From Sphingobium sp. DEHP117 (lineage in GTDB: Bacteria > Pseudomonadota > Alphaproteobacteria > Sphingomonadales > Sphingomonadaceae), in assembly GCF_030867385.1 (NCBI RefSeq), contig NZ_JAPFBJ010000002.1, positions 473,001-537,000 on the forward strand: 64,000 nucleotides of DNA. Reading direction: 5' to 3'. This document shows, piece by piece, positions 38,877-47,917 of the stretch. The notes beneath the pieces were generated by a model. The model was given only the letters and a program-made list of their open reading frames with translations, had not been told where the DNA came from and made no database searches. Position 1 is the first letter of the stretch; each line of letters begins with the position of its first letter. The position numbers and the translations under genes were made by a program.

Positions 38877-40281
38877 CGAGGTCCCCCTCCAGCGGAAAGC
38901 GATGGTGCGTCTTGTGCCAGATCACCGCCCCGCCGCGCAGCTGCCGCACATAATCCGCCATTGCCCGCCGCGCGGCCAGCATCGCGATGACATTGCAGAC
39001 GATGACGCGCGGGACAGCGCACAGCCCCTCCCGCCATCCATAGGCCCGCCCTGTCCAATAGGCGCGGAACGCCAGCCGCCACAGCATGAGCGCGGCGGTG
39101 ATCTTGAGCGCGACCCCCAACCATCCCTCGTGGCGCGGCGGCATTGCTACGCCCGCAAGCGTCAGCAGCAGGGAAAGGCCGTAGCCTATCGTGGCGCAAT
39201 AAGCGGCGAACAGCACCAGCGCGGACAGACTCGTACGCCGGTCATGCAGCCGCATCCACCGCTCGCGCCAATGTCCGCGCCAGCCGAGCCTGTCCCACCC
39301 GGCCAGCGATATGCCCGTGAGCCAGCGCGCCTTCTGCTTGACCGCAGCCTCGATCGTCTCGGGAAAATGCTCCTGCGTGCAGATCAGGTCCCCAAGCCCA
39401 TCCTTCATAGTCACGAACGCCGTGCGGCCCTTGCGTTCGGCGATGCGCAGGCCGATCTCATAATCCTCGGTCAGCGATCCCGCGTCGAACGGCCGGTCGC
39501 CGCGTTCATCGGCTATCGCGCCGATCACGACGCGCGCAAAGGCGCAGCCTACACCGGCAGACGGCACCGCCGCCCCGATCGCCTCGCGCAGCACCAGATG
39601 CTTGCCATGGGCTTCGGCGAACTCATCGGCGTAATGGCCGGCGATCCAGCGAGACCGGCGCGAAAGCAGCGGCATGACGGGCAGCTGCACCATATCGAAG
39701 CGGTCTATCATCGTATCGAACAGGCGGATCTCGTCGGCGTGGACGACATCCTCTGCGTCGTGCAGCACCACCGCCTTGTAACTTCTCCCGCGCGCCACCT
39801 CGTCCGCCCGCATCGCCGCCCAGATGTGGTTGAGGCAATCCGCCTTGGTGGTGCGCCCGTCATGCGGCAATATGACGAGCCGCACCCGCGCATCCTCCTG
39901 CGCGACGGCGGCGACTGTGCCGACGGTGGCTGGATCATTGGGATAGGTGCCGACGAAAATGGCGTAATCGGCCTCGCCCCAGCGCGACAGGCAGGTTCGG
40001 AGCATCGCGCCGATCACGTCCGCCTCGTTCCAGGCGGGCACGAATATGGCGATCGGGCCCGGCCGGGCCGAAGCGGGCAGGCTCGCCGCCGTCATCCGTG
40101 CATGCCGGGAATAGATGAACGTACGACGCCACAGGGCGCGGCCCAGAAAAGCGATGTCGAAAATAAAGTCTTCCAGCCCGCCGATCAACAGACCGGCAAG
40201 TGCAAACAAGAGCAGTTCATACTGTAGTGCGGCAACGAAGGCGGCCGCGCTTTCCAACATTTCCAAGATGCCCCCCGGCAT
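38854..40281 (-). CDS. NfrB-like family 2 glycosyltransferase
   Basis: A 475-residue membrane glycosyltransferase. One or two N-terminal helices precede a GT2 domain with IFVPAWNEADVIG, the metal-binding DAEDVVHAD, TEDYEIG and the QKARWLTG motif; three or so C-terminal helices follow. This is the layout of NfrB and of processive exopolysaccharide synthases, though no c-di-GMP-binding domain is attached. It probably builds and exports a polysaccharide with the overlapping NfrA-like gene. ATG 40260 is an alternative start. Confidence 0.82.
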   Translation of the reverse strand: MPGGILEMLESAAAFVAALQYELLLFALAGLLIGGLEDFIFDIAFLGRALWRRTFIYSRHARMTAASLPASARPGPIAIFVPAWNEADVIGAMLRTCLSRWGEADYAIFVGTYPNDPATVGTVAAVAQEDARVRLVILPHDGRTTKADCLNHIWAAMRADEVARGRSYKAVVLHDAEDVVHADEIRLFDTMIDRFDMVQLPVMPLLSRRSRWIAGHYADEFAEAHGKHLVLREAIGAAVPSAGVGCAFARVVIGAIADERGDRPFDAGSLTEDYEIGLRIAERKGRTAFVTMKDGLGDLICTQEHFPETIEAAVKQKARWLTGISLAGWDRLGWRGHWRERWMRLHDRRTSLSALVLFAAYCATIGYGLSLLLTLAGVAMPPRHEGWLGVALKITAALMLWRLAFRAYWTGRAYGWREGLCAVPRVIVCNVIAMLAARRAMADYVRQLRGGAVIWHKTHHRFPLEGDLDAHGTRA

Positions 40282-40408
40282 GGAATATGGTCTAACAGGT
40301 GCGCCCGCCGAATCGTTTTGTTTTTACTTATAGATGGGCCGCACATGCGCCAACTGGGTTAACCTTTGCGCGTTTGACCCTGATGGTACGGGGCGGTAGG
40401 ACTGTGGC

Positions 40409-41647
40409 ATGATCGGCACTTCGGCCCCGCGCTCCGCCCTGCGCGCCTTCCTCGCGGGCGAGGCTTCGGGTGGGCTGCTCCTCATAGGGGCGGCTGCGGT
40501 TGCACTGCTTCTCGTCAACAGCAGCGACATCGGTGCGCAGCTCTATCACGACGTTATACACTTGCCCGTGGGGCCAACGAGCCTGCTGCACCTCGTCAAT
40601 GACGGCCTGATGGCGCTGTTCTTTCTCGCGGTGGGGCTGGAGATCAAGCGCGAATGGCTGGACGGGCGGCTAGCAGGCTGGAACCGCCGCCTGCTGCCCG
40701 CCATAGCAGCGGCGGGCGGAATGGCCGTACCCGCTCTCGTCTACCTCGCGGTTGCGGGTGGCGAGCCAGGGCTGGCGCGCGGTTGGGCCATACCGGCGGC
40801 GACGGACATCGCGTTTGCGCTGGGCGTGCTGGCGCTGCTGGGCAAACGCGCGCCGACGTCGCTCAAGTTGCTGCTCACCACCATCGCCATCGTCGATGAC
40901 ATTGGTGCGGTGATGATCATCGCCTTCTTCTATACCGGCGCGTTGCAGGCTGTCGCGCTGGCCTGTGCGGCCGCTATCTTCGCCTTCATGATGCTGCTGA
41001 GCCGCCGCGGCGTGAAGGCTCTGCCGGTCTATCTGGCGCTGAGCTTCGCACTGTGGGTGGCGGTGTTGCTGTCCGGCGTGCATGCGACGATTGCAGGCGT
41101 GCTCGCGGCGATGACCATCCCGATCCGCATGACGCCGGGCACGCCCGATGCCGCTGACAGCCCGCTGCACCGGCTGGAACATGCGCTGCACCCGTGGAGC
41201 GCCTATTTCATCGTACCCGTCTTCGGCTTTGCCAACGCCGGGGTCGATCTGCGCGGGGCTGGGCTGGAGGCGCTGATCGCTCCCTTGCCGCTGGCGATCG
41301 CCGCCGGGCTGGTCCTCGGCAAGCAGGCGGGTATTTTCGGCAGCATCTGGCTGTGCGTGCGCTCTGGCCTCACGCCAATGCCGCGCGGCGCGACATGGAC
41401 GCAGATTTACGGACTATCGCTGCTCTGCGGCATCGGCTTCACCATGAGCCTGTTCATAGGCGCGCTGGCCTTCCCGGCCTCGCCTTTGCTGATCGAGCAG
41501 GCGAAGCTCGGCATCCTCTCCGGCTCGCTGGTCTCTGCGCTGGCCGGCTATGCCCTGTTGCGCCTTGCGCCCCAGCATCCCGATCACGCGGAAATCGAAG
41601 CCGCGCTGGATCGGGAGATCGCGGCGGACGGCGACGTTTCGGCGTAA
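40409..41647 (+). CDS. nhaA: Na+/H+ antiporter NhaA
   Basis: A 412-residue inner-membrane antiporter with about twelve helices. The ion-binding aspartate pair is in IAIVDDIGAVMIIAFF, and AIPAATDIAFALGVLALLG and GHAT-like VHATIAGVLAAM segments match the family. It exchanges sodium for protons under salt or alkaline stress. Divergent from the NfrB-like gene; a TTGACC hexamer at 40374 is the only promoter-like element seen and is weak. Confidence 0.95.
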   Translation: MIGTSAPRSALRAFLAGEASGGLLLIGAAAVALLLVNSSDIGAQLYHDVIHLPVGPTSLLHLVNDGLMALFFLAVGLEIKREWLDGRLAGWNRRLLPAIAAAGGMAVPALVYLAVAGGEPGLARGWAIPAATDIAFALGVLALLGKRAPTSLKLLLTTIAIVDDIGAVMIIAFFYTGALQAVALACAAAIFAFMMLLSRRGVKALPVYLALSFALWVAVLLSGVHATIAGVLAAMTIPIRMTPGTPDAADSPLHRLEHALHPWSAYFIVPVFGFANAGVDLRGAGLEALIAPLPLAIAAGLVLGKQAGIFGSIWLCVRSGLTPMPRGATWTQIYGLSLLCGIGFTMSLFIGALAFPASPLLIEQAKLGILSGSLVSALAGYALLRLAPQHPDHAEIEAALDREIAADGDVSA

Positions 41648-41668
41648 ACAGTCGGCGTTAGGCGCGCG

Positions 41669-41783
41669 GCGTTAAATCTGACGCAAGACGCGCGCTCTAT
41701 CTTTTTGTTGTCGCATCGCCTTTGCCAAAAACCGGTTCCCACCCTTCGACAAGCTTAGGACAGGCCTTTTTGGCGCGATGATC
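41669..41783. repeat. Alphaproteobacterial interspersed palindromic repeat, copy 2
   Basis: It shares GCGTTAAATC, GCGCGCTCTA and AAAACCGGTTCCCAC with the copy at 35151. Its right half has been replaced by CTTCGACAAGCTTAGGACAGG, so the closing arm is altered. It follows nhaA and may be the remains of two repeat types fused together. Confidence 0.65.
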
Positions 41784-41791
41784 TAGGGGCC

Positions 41792-41921
41792 GTGGGGATT
41801 CAGTTCAGATGGAGCCGAAAAGGGGGATTTTCGAGCATCGGAGCGCAGCGTACTTAAAGGTACGTGAGCACCGAAGCGCAGAAAATAGCGCTTTGCAGGC
41901 CTATATGGACTGAATCCCCAC
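41792..41921. repeat. 130-base element with 13-base terminal inverted repeats
   Basis: It is bounded by GTGGGGATTCAGT and ACTGAATCCCCAC; the match extends outward to about 22 bases with two mismatches. Inside are two direct copies of GAGCAYCGRAGCGCAG around the small palindrome CGTAC-TTAAAG-GTACG. No ORF. It lies between nhaA and cfa, which converge on it, and resembles a non-autonomous miniature element or an extragenic palindromic repeat. Confidence 0.75.
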
Positions 41922-41926
41922 AGCTC

Positions 41927-43204
41927 CTAGGCGCGCGGCTTCACCAGCGTCACCTGCGCCACGTCGATCCCGCCGCCCATAAAGCCGCCCTCGCAATACA
42001 TCAGATAATAGCGCCAGAGCTTGACGAACTTCTCGTCAAAGGCACGCGGCAGGCGGCCTTCGTCCACAGCCGCATCGAACCGCGCGCGCCACAGGCGCAG
42101 CGTGGTGGCATAATGCTGGCCGAAGCTGCGCTGGTCGCGCCATTCCAGCCCGGCCTCTTCTACCAGCGCGCGCAGCCGGCTCTCGGAAATCAGCATGCCG
42201 CCGGGAAAGATATAGGTCTGGATGAAGTCCGCGCTGTGGGCATAGCGGTCAAACAGCGCGTCGTCGATGCTGATATACTGCACCACCGCCCGGCCGCCGC
42301 TCTTCAGCAGTCCGTGAATTGCGGAGACATAGTCGGGCCAATAGCGCTGCCCCACCGCCTCGACCATCTCGATGCTGGCGATGGCGTCATACTGGCCGCG
42401 CATGTCGCGATAGTCGCGCAGATAGATCGCCGCGCGGTGCCGGGGCAGGCGGGTGCGCGCCCATGCTGCCTGCTCGTGCGACAGGGTGATGCCGTCATAG
42501 TCAATATCCGCGCGGTCGAGCGCCCGTTCGGCCAGCGCGCCCCAGCCGCAGCCAATCTCCAGCAGGCGCTGCCCGCCCTTGAGGCCAAGCCGGTCCAATA
42601 TGGCGTCGTTCTTCGCGTTTTGCGCGGCGGCCAGTCCCTCATCCGGGTGCTCCGGGTCGTCGAACAGGGCGGAGGAATAGTTCATCGCCGCATCGAGCCA
42701 GACGCGATAGAAATCGTTGCCGAGGTCGTAATGCGCGGCGATATTGCGGCGTGCGCCGGTGCGGCTGTTGCGCCGCAGCCAGTGAACCGCGCGCATCGTC
42801 CAGCGCAGCGGCCCGTGCGATCGGGCGACGCCGCCAAGACTCCTGCCATTGGCCATAAACAGCGCAAACAGGCGCTCCGGTGCGGGGCTGGACCACTCGC
42901 CCAGCTCCCACGCGCGATACCAGCCGACCGAGCCGCCGCTCACCAGCCGCGCGAGCGCGCGCCAGTCGCGCAGGCGCACTTCGCACACCCAGCCACCCTC
43001 TCGCCCCCCGAGCACGCGGAACGTGCCATCCGGCAGCCACGCCTCAAGCCGCCCGCTTTCCAGTCGCGCGTCGATCCGGTCGAGCAGCCTGTGGCCCAGC
43101 CGCGCCAACACCGCGCCGGTCAGCGGCAGGGGAAAAGGCGGTCGAAAGCGGCGCCTTTCCGCTTTCGTCAGATGCTGTCCTCTCCTGGGGTTTATCGCGT
43201 TCAT
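41927..43204 (-). CDS. cfa: Cyclopropane-fatty-acyl-phospholipid synthase family protein
   Basis: A 425-residue SAM-dependent enzyme that adds a methylene or methyl group to unsaturated acyl chains in membrane lipids. After an N-terminal lipid-binding domain comes AAHYDLGNDFYRVWLD, the SAM loop LLEIGCGWGALAERAL, then ISIDDALFDRYAHSADFIQTYIFPGG. Start ATG 43204 is chosen because the upstream open frame, to 43447, is unrelated. Confidence 0.92.
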   Translation of the reverse strand: MNAINPRRGQHLTKAERRRFRPPFPLPLTGAVLARLGHRLLDRIDARLESGRLEAWLPDGTFRVLGGREGGWVCEVRLRDWRALARLVSGGSVGWYRAWELGEWSSPAPERLFALFMANGRSLGGVARSHGPLRWTMRAVHWLRRNSRTGARRNIAAHYDLGNDFYRVWLDAAMNYSSALFDDPEHPDEGLAAAQNAKNDAILDRLGLKGGQRLLEIGCGWGALAERALDRADIDYDGITLSHEQAAWARTRLPRHRAAIYLRDYRDMRGQYDAIASIEMVEAVGQRYWPDYVSAIHGLLKSGGRAVVQYISIDDALFDRYAHSADFIQTYIFPGGMLISESRLRALVEEAGLEWRDQRSFGQHYATTLRLWRARFDAAVDEGRLPRAFDEKFVKLWRYYLMYCEGGFMGGGIDVAQVTLVKPRA

Positions 43205-43310
43205 GAGTCGCAACTCTGCACCATAGCCCGGCGCAGGGCAATCAGGGTGTATAGGATAGCCTCGCCAGGATGCGCCATAGTGATACAGCGGTGAGATAGA
43301 GCGCGGACAG

Positions 43311-44255
43311 CTATGACGGCGGCACGGCGACCCGGAAACTGCCGCGCGCGAAATTCCCCCGAAACCGCTGATCCTCGAGAATGAGGGTACCATCCTTCTC
43401 GAAATGCGCGAGTGGCATGCGCGACCAGAAGAGAAATGCCGTGGCATCCTTGCTTCGTTGTACTTGGGCGAGCACGCGCGCTTGCCCCATTCCGGTGGTG
43501 CCCGCTATTGGCAGGTATTCTGGCACTTGGTCATCCAGCAGCGAGAAACCATAGTTTCCATATCCTCCGTTGTCAGACCGCCACAATATCTCGCGCTTCC
43601 AGAATTCGGCCGGCACGGGGTTCGCCACCACCATTTCTGGTTCCAACCCGTGATCGTGAAGATATTGGTGCCCGCGCCGCTCCGCCATGCCGGTGATCGT
43701 ACCGTTGGCGAAGATATAGGCGCAGGCGGCAGTGAGGATGATCTGCCCACGCGCACGCCACCGTTCGCTGCCGCTCTTTTCGGCGCGGCGTGACCAGATG
43801 AAACCACCGATCAGCACCACCCACATCACCAGATCGATGATGAACAAGGTGTCGCCATAAAACCAGCGTGACGAGAATGGCTCGAGCAGGCGGATGCCAT
43901 AACTGTTGAGCCAGTCCAGCCCGAGATGGCTGAGCATGCCGATGACGCTCAGCGCCAGCAGCCACAGCGCGTTAAGCGGTGCGCGGGCGGCAGGGCGGGT
44001 GCCGCGCCGCTGCTGCCAGCGGTCGAACAGGATCAGGCCGCCTGTCAGCGCGAGCGGCAATACCAGCAGTGCCAGCGGCCCATGCGTCAGTCCGCGCCGC
44101 AGCGCCAGCGACGGTGTGCCGAGGAGTGTACAGCTTGCGTCAATGTCGGGAATGTTGGCGCCGATAACCAGCGCCGCCATGCCGAGACCGGATGTGCGTT
44201 TCAGCCCGGTCTGGCCGAGTACCGCGCCGACCATCGAATGCGTCAGATTGTCCAT
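43311..44255 (-). CDS. YdjM-type membrane metal-dependent hydrolase family protein
   Basis: A 314-residue inner-membrane protein beginning MDNLTHSMVGAVLGQ with a GANIPDIDA motif, the metal-ligand pattern of the YdjM/DUF457 family, and HLGLDWLNSYG after the third helix. Four to five helices occupy residues 20-205 and a soluble domain follows to the end. Biochemical function of the family is not established. Confidence 0.82.
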   Translation of the reverse strand: MDNLTHSMVGAVLGQTGLKRTSGLGMAALVIGANIPDIDASCTLLGTPSLALRRGLTHGPLALLVLPLALTGGLILFDRWQQRRGTRPAARAPLNALWLLALSVIGMLSHLGLDWLNSYGIRLLEPFSSRWFYGDTLFIIDLVMWVVLIGGFIWSRRAEKSGSERWRARGQIILTAACAYIFANGTITGMAERRGHQYLHDHGLEPEMVVANPVPAEFWKREILWRSDNGGYGNYGFSLLDDQVPEYLPIAGTTGMGQARVLAQVQRSKDATAFLFWSRMPLAHFEKDGTLILEDQRFRGNFARGSFRVAVPPS

Positions 44256-44300
44256 GCGCCTCGTGGTGGCGGCTGGGGCGGGAAAGCGCAAGGACGCATG

Positions 44301-44654
44301 TTAAAGAGGCTGCGCACCCTCGCGCACGAAGTCATAGTCGCGCTCGACCTTGGCGATGCGTACGCGATAGGCGTCATACCAGCTCTGCCGCCCCTCCGCC
44401 TGCGCGGCGCTGTGATCGGCCTGCGCCTTCCACGCCTTGATCGATGCAAGGTCGCGCCAGTAGGAGACGGTGATGCCGACTGCTTCGCGTGCGCTTTCGA
44501 CGCCGAGAAAGCCGTCCATGCCTTCCGCCAGCGCGATCATGCGCGCGGCGGCATCGGCATAACCGGCATCGTCCGTCTTTGAGCGGACGGAGGTGAAGAT
44601 CACGGCGTAGTAAGGCGGCTCGGCGGTGACGCGATGGCCCCCGCCTGCCGACAC
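44301..44654 (-). CDS. Antibiotic-biosynthesis monooxygenase (ABM) fold protein
   Basis: A 117-residue dimeric ferredoxin-fold protein. The patterns YYAVIFTSVRS, MDGFLGVES, GITVSYWRDLASIKAWKAQADH match sphingomonad ABM-like proteins of unknown substrate. The start appears to be GTG 44654, one base after the korB stop, so it may ride on the korAB transcript. Confidence 0.75.
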   Translation of the reverse strand: MSAGGGHRVTAEPPYYAVIFTSVRSKTDDAGYADAAARMIALAEGMDGFLGVESAREAVGITVSYWRDLASIKAWKAQADHSAAQAEGRQSWYDAYRVRIAKVERDYDFVREGAQPL

Positions 44655-44655
44655 C

Positions 44656-45735
44656 TTACAGCTCGTGGCCGACGTTGGCGCTGCCCGCGTCCGCTGCCTC
44701 GGTTTCCGGGCCGACGACCCAGGTCTGGCCGAGCGAGAGCAGCCTTTGCAGATCGGGCTGCTTGCCTTCCGATGCCTTGCGGTTCTGCGCGATCACGCCT
44801 TCCTCAAAGCTCGGCGCGGGGTCGTCATAGAGCACGCCCAGCGCCATCGGGAACGCACCGAACGGCATTTCCACCAGCATGTGCGCGACCGAGCGATTCT
44901 TGACGTCATGCACGATCACGCCCGCAGCCTGCCAATCGCCATCAACGACATCGATCACCTTGAGACGCAGGTTTTCGCGGTCGAGCGCGATGCCCTTGAC
45001 GCCGCCGGTCTTCTCCGATCCGAACAGCATCGGCTCGCCGTCCTTCAGCCAGAGCTGCCGGTCCTCCGCGCCCTTGGGGGCGGCGAAATCCTCGAACACG
45101 TCCTTGTTATAGACGATGCAGTTCTGGAAAATCTCGACGAACGCGGCACCTTTATGGGCATAGGCGGCCTTCAGCACATCGGGCAGGTTCTTCGATACAT
45201 CGAACCCGCGCGCCACGAAGCGCGCACCCGCGCCCAACGCGAAGGCGGCAGGCTTGGCTGGGTGGTCGACCGAGCCATAGGGCGTCGAGGGAGAGCGCGT
45301 GCCCTCGCGGCTGGTGGGTGAATATTGCCCCTTGGTGAGGCCATAGATCTCGTTGTTGAACAGCAGGATCTGGCAATTCAGGTTACGGCGCAGCACATGC
45401 ATCGTGTGGTTTCCGCCGATGGACAGCGCATCGCCATCGCCGGTGATGATCCACACGTCCAGCTCCGGGTTGGCGAGCTTCACGCCGGTCGCCACCGCCG
45501 GCGCACGGCCGTGGATGGTGTGAAAGCCATAGCTCTCGACATAATAGGGGAAGCGCGAGGAGCAGCCGATGCCCGAAACGAACACGGTATTCTCCGGCCG
45601 CGCGCCGATCTCGGGCAGCGTGCGCTGCACCGCTTTCAGGATCGCATAGTCGCCGCAGCCGGGGCACCAGCGCACCTCCTGATCGGTCTCCCAATCCTTG
45701 GGCGTCATCTTCTGCACGGGGGTCATGTCGTTCAT
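44656..45735 (-). CDS. korB: 2-oxoacid:ferredoxin oxidoreductase, beta subunit
   Basis: TPP-binding subunit (359 aa) of KorAB, which oxidises 2-oxoglutarate or pyruvate to the acyl-CoA with ferredoxin as acceptor. Features: RWCPGCGDYAILKA, GIGCSSRFPYY, and the TPP/Mg motif ITGDGDALSIGGNH running to LLFNNEIYGLT. Cysteines for the single 4Fe-4S cluster are present. ATG 45735 has GAGAGGAAG upstream. It is separated from korA by a hairpin-rich spacer of 158 bases. Confidence 0.93.
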   Translation of the reverse strand: MNDMTPVQKMTPKDWETDQEVRWCPGCGDYAILKAVQRTLPEIGARPENTVFVSGIGCSSRFPYYVESYGFHTIHGRAPAVATGVKLANPELDVWIITGDGDALSIGGNHTMHVLRRNLNCQILLFNNEIYGLTKGQYSPTSREGTRSPSTPYGSVDHPAKPAAFALGAGARFVARGFDVSKNLPDVLKAAYAHKGAAFVEIFQNCIVYNKDVFEDFAAPKGAEDRQLWLKDGEPMLFGSEKTGGVKGIALDRENLRLKVIDVVDGDWQAAGVIVHDVKNRSVAHMLVEMPFGAFPMALGVLYDDPAPSFEEGVIAQNRKASEGKQPDLQRLLSLGQTWVVGPETEAADAGSANVGHEL

Positions 45736-45752
45736 CGTCTTCTTCCTCTCAT

Positions 45753-45889
45753 CCTCTCCCGCTGGCGGGAGAGGCAACGAGACTTGGCAGCGTGCTGCCT
45801 AGTCGCAGTGGTGAGGGTATGTCGCCATTTGCCCTCACCCTCCCACCGCAGCGCGGTGGGCCCCTCCCTCTCCCGCAAGCGGGAGAGGG
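45753..45889. repeat. Three GC-rich hairpins inside the korA–korB operon
   Basis: Palindromes are CCTCTCCCGC/GCGGGAGAGG at 45753-45774, CCCACCGC/GCGGTGGG at 45842-45860 and CCTCTCCCGC/GCGGGAGAGG at 45866-45889. The first and third are copies of one unit. None is followed by a T-run on the transcribed strand, so they look like intergenic repeat units rather than terminators. Confidence 0.8.
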
Positions 45890-45893
45890 TCAT

Positions 45894-47777
45894 TTACCTC
45901 ACCATCTCCTCAATCGCCGCCTCGATCTCGGCAATGCGGAAGGGCTGACCGCTCGTCTTGTTGAGCGGCTTGGCATCTACCAGATACTGATCGCGCAGAA
46001 CGGTCTTCAGCTGTCCGGTGTTCATTTCCGGCACCAGTATCCGCTCATAGCTCTTGAGTAGGTCGCCAAGGTTGTTCGGCATCGGCCAGATGTGGCGGAT
46101 GTGGATGTGGGAGACGTCCTTGCCCTTGGCGCGCGCGCGCTTCACCGCCTGATGGATCGGCCCGAATGTGCTGCCCCAGCCGACGACGGCGAGTTTGCCG
46201 CCAGCCGCACCCTGCTCGACCGCCTGATCGGGGATCGAGTTTGCGACGCCCAGCACCTTGTTGCGGCGGATATCCGTCATCGCCTGATGGTTGGCGGGCG
46301 CATAGTCGATATGGCCGGTGTTCTGCGCCTTCTCGATGCCGCCGATGCGATGCATCAGGCCGGGCGTACCCGGCTTGATCCAAGGCCGTTTCAGCTTCTC
46401 GTCCCGCGCATAGGGCATGAGGCCGCCTTCCTGCGCCTGGGCCAGAAACTCGACCGGGAAGGGCGCAAGGCTGCTGACATCCGGCACCTTCCACGGTTCC
46501 GCCGCATTGGCGATGTAGCCGTCGGACAGCAGGATCACCGGCGTCATATATTGCGTGGCGATGCGGCATGCCTCTATCGCGCACTCGAACGCATCGGCGG
46601 GCGAGCGCGCGGCGATCACGGGCAGCGGCGCGTCGCCGTTGCGGCCATAGACCGCCTGATAAAGGTCGGACTGCTCGGTCTTGGTTGGCAGGCCTGTCGA
46701 TGGCCCGCCGCGCTGGACGTTGACGATAACGAGCGGCAGCTCCGTCATGATCGCGAGGCCCAGTGCCTCGCCCTTCAAGGCGATGCCCGGGCCGGAGGAG
46801 CAGGTCACGCCCAGCTGCCCGGCATAGCTCGCGCCGATGGCCGACGCGATCGCGGCGATCTCGTCTTCCGCCTGAAAGGTTGTGACGCCGAATTCCTTCA
46901 GCTTCGAGAGCGAATGCAGCACCGCCGAGGCGGGCGTGATCGGGTAGCCGCCATAGAACATCGGCAGCTGAGCAAGCTGCGCGCCCGCGACAAGCCCATA
47001 GGCGATGGAGTCAGCGCCGGTGATGGTGCGATAGAGGCCCTGCGGCTGCGGCGCGGCGGCGAGGCTGTATTGCGGCAGGGTTATGCCCTCCGCGCCGATC
47101 TCCGCCGTCTCGCCATAGGCATGGCCCGCATTCAGCGCGGCGATGTTCGCCTCCGCCAGCTCAGGCGCCTTGGCGAACTTGGCCTTCAGCCACTCGATGA
47201 TCGGCTCGCGGCTGCGGTCAAACATCCAGAGCGCGAGGCCCAGCGTCCACATGTTCTTGCAGCGCAGCGCCTCCTTGTTGCCAAGGCCGAAGGGCTTCAC
47301 GCTGTCCATCGTCAGCTGGGAAATATCGAACGCCAGCACCCGCCAGGCCCCGAGCGAGCCATCCTCCAGCGGGCTGGCCTCATACTTGGCCTTTTCGAGG
47401 TTGCGCTTGGTGAACTCGCCGCTGTCGGCAATGATAAGGCCGCCGGGCTTCAGATCCTTGACGTTGGTCTTCAACGCCGCCGGGTTCATGGCCACCAGCA
47501 CGTCGGGCGCATCGCCCGCCGTGGTGATGTCGGACGAGCCGAAATTGATCTGGAAAGCCGACACGCCGAACAAGGTGCCCTGCGGTGCGCGGATCTCCGC
47601 CGGGAAATCCGGGAAAGTGGCGAGGTCGTTACCCGCCAGCGCGGTGGAGAGCGTGAACTGCCCGCCGGTCAGCTGCATGCCGTCGCCCGAGTCCCCCGCA
47701 AAGCGGACAACGACGGATTCCGGCGAGAGCGCGCCCTCCGCATCTTTCGGTGTCAAGATTTCCGCAGCACTTGCCAT
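45894..47777 (-). CDS. korA: 2-oxoacid:ferredoxin oxidoreductase, alpha subunit
   Basis: A 627-residue fused gamma-alpha subunit. The N-terminal gamma domain begins VVVRFAGDSGDGMQLTG and holds DVLVAMNPAALKTNV; the alpha domain from about residue 235 contains GADSIAYGL, YPITPASAVLHSL, FQAEDEIAAIASAIGASYAG and VNVQRGGPSTGLPTKTEQSDL, which form the TPP pyrimidine pocket. Partner of korB downstream. This KorAB type works in some aerobes as a route parallel to 2-oxoglutarate dehydrogenase. Confidence 0.94.
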   Translation of the reverse strand: MASAAEILTPKDAEGALSPESVVVRFAGDSGDGMQLTGGQFTLSTALAGNDLATFPDFPAEIRAPQGTLFGVSAFQINFGSSDITTAGDAPDVLVAMNPAALKTNVKDLKPGGLIIADSGEFTKRNLEKAKYEASPLEDGSLGAWRVLAFDISQLTMDSVKPFGLGNKEALRCKNMWTLGLALWMFDRSREPIIEWLKAKFAKAPELAEANIAALNAGHAYGETAEIGAEGITLPQYSLAAAPQPQGLYRTITGADSIAYGLVAGAQLAQLPMFYGGYPITPASAVLHSLSKLKEFGVTTFQAEDEIAAIASAIGASYAGQLGVTCSSGPGIALKGEALGLAIMTELPLVIVNVQRGGPSTGLPTKTEQSDLYQAVYGRNGDAPLPVIAARSPADAFECAIEACRIATQYMTPVILLSDGYIANAAEPWKVPDVSSLAPFPVEFLAQAQEGGLMPYARDEKLKRPWIKPGTPGLMHRIGGIEKAQNTGHIDYAPANHQAMTDIRRNKVLGVANSIPDQAVEQGAAGGKLAVVGWGSTFGPIHQAVKRARAKGKDVSHIHIRHIWPMPNNLGDLLKSYERILVPEMNTGQLKTVLRDQYLVDAKPLNKTSGQPFRIAEIEAAIEEMVR

Positions 47778-47917
47778 AGAGTCGCCTGTCCCAAAATATC
47801 CCTGGGGTTTGATATAGTGCGCCTACTACGCCCGGAATAGCCTCACTTCAAAGTAGAATTAGAGTCGGTGGCGGATAGCAGGCGTTTTCCTCGCCCGAAG
47901 CGCAACGAAAGCCATTT

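Noticed and set aside
38269-40227. Long open frame on the plus strand opposite the NfrA/NfrB-like genes.
   Set aside because: The translation is Arg/His/Pro-rich without domains, as expected for antisense frames in high-GC DNA; the minus-strand genes have clear motifs.
45753-45889. Hairpins between korA and korB as a transcription terminator splitting the operon.
   Set aside because: No T-run follows any of the stems on the transcribed strand and two stems are copies of a repeat unit.
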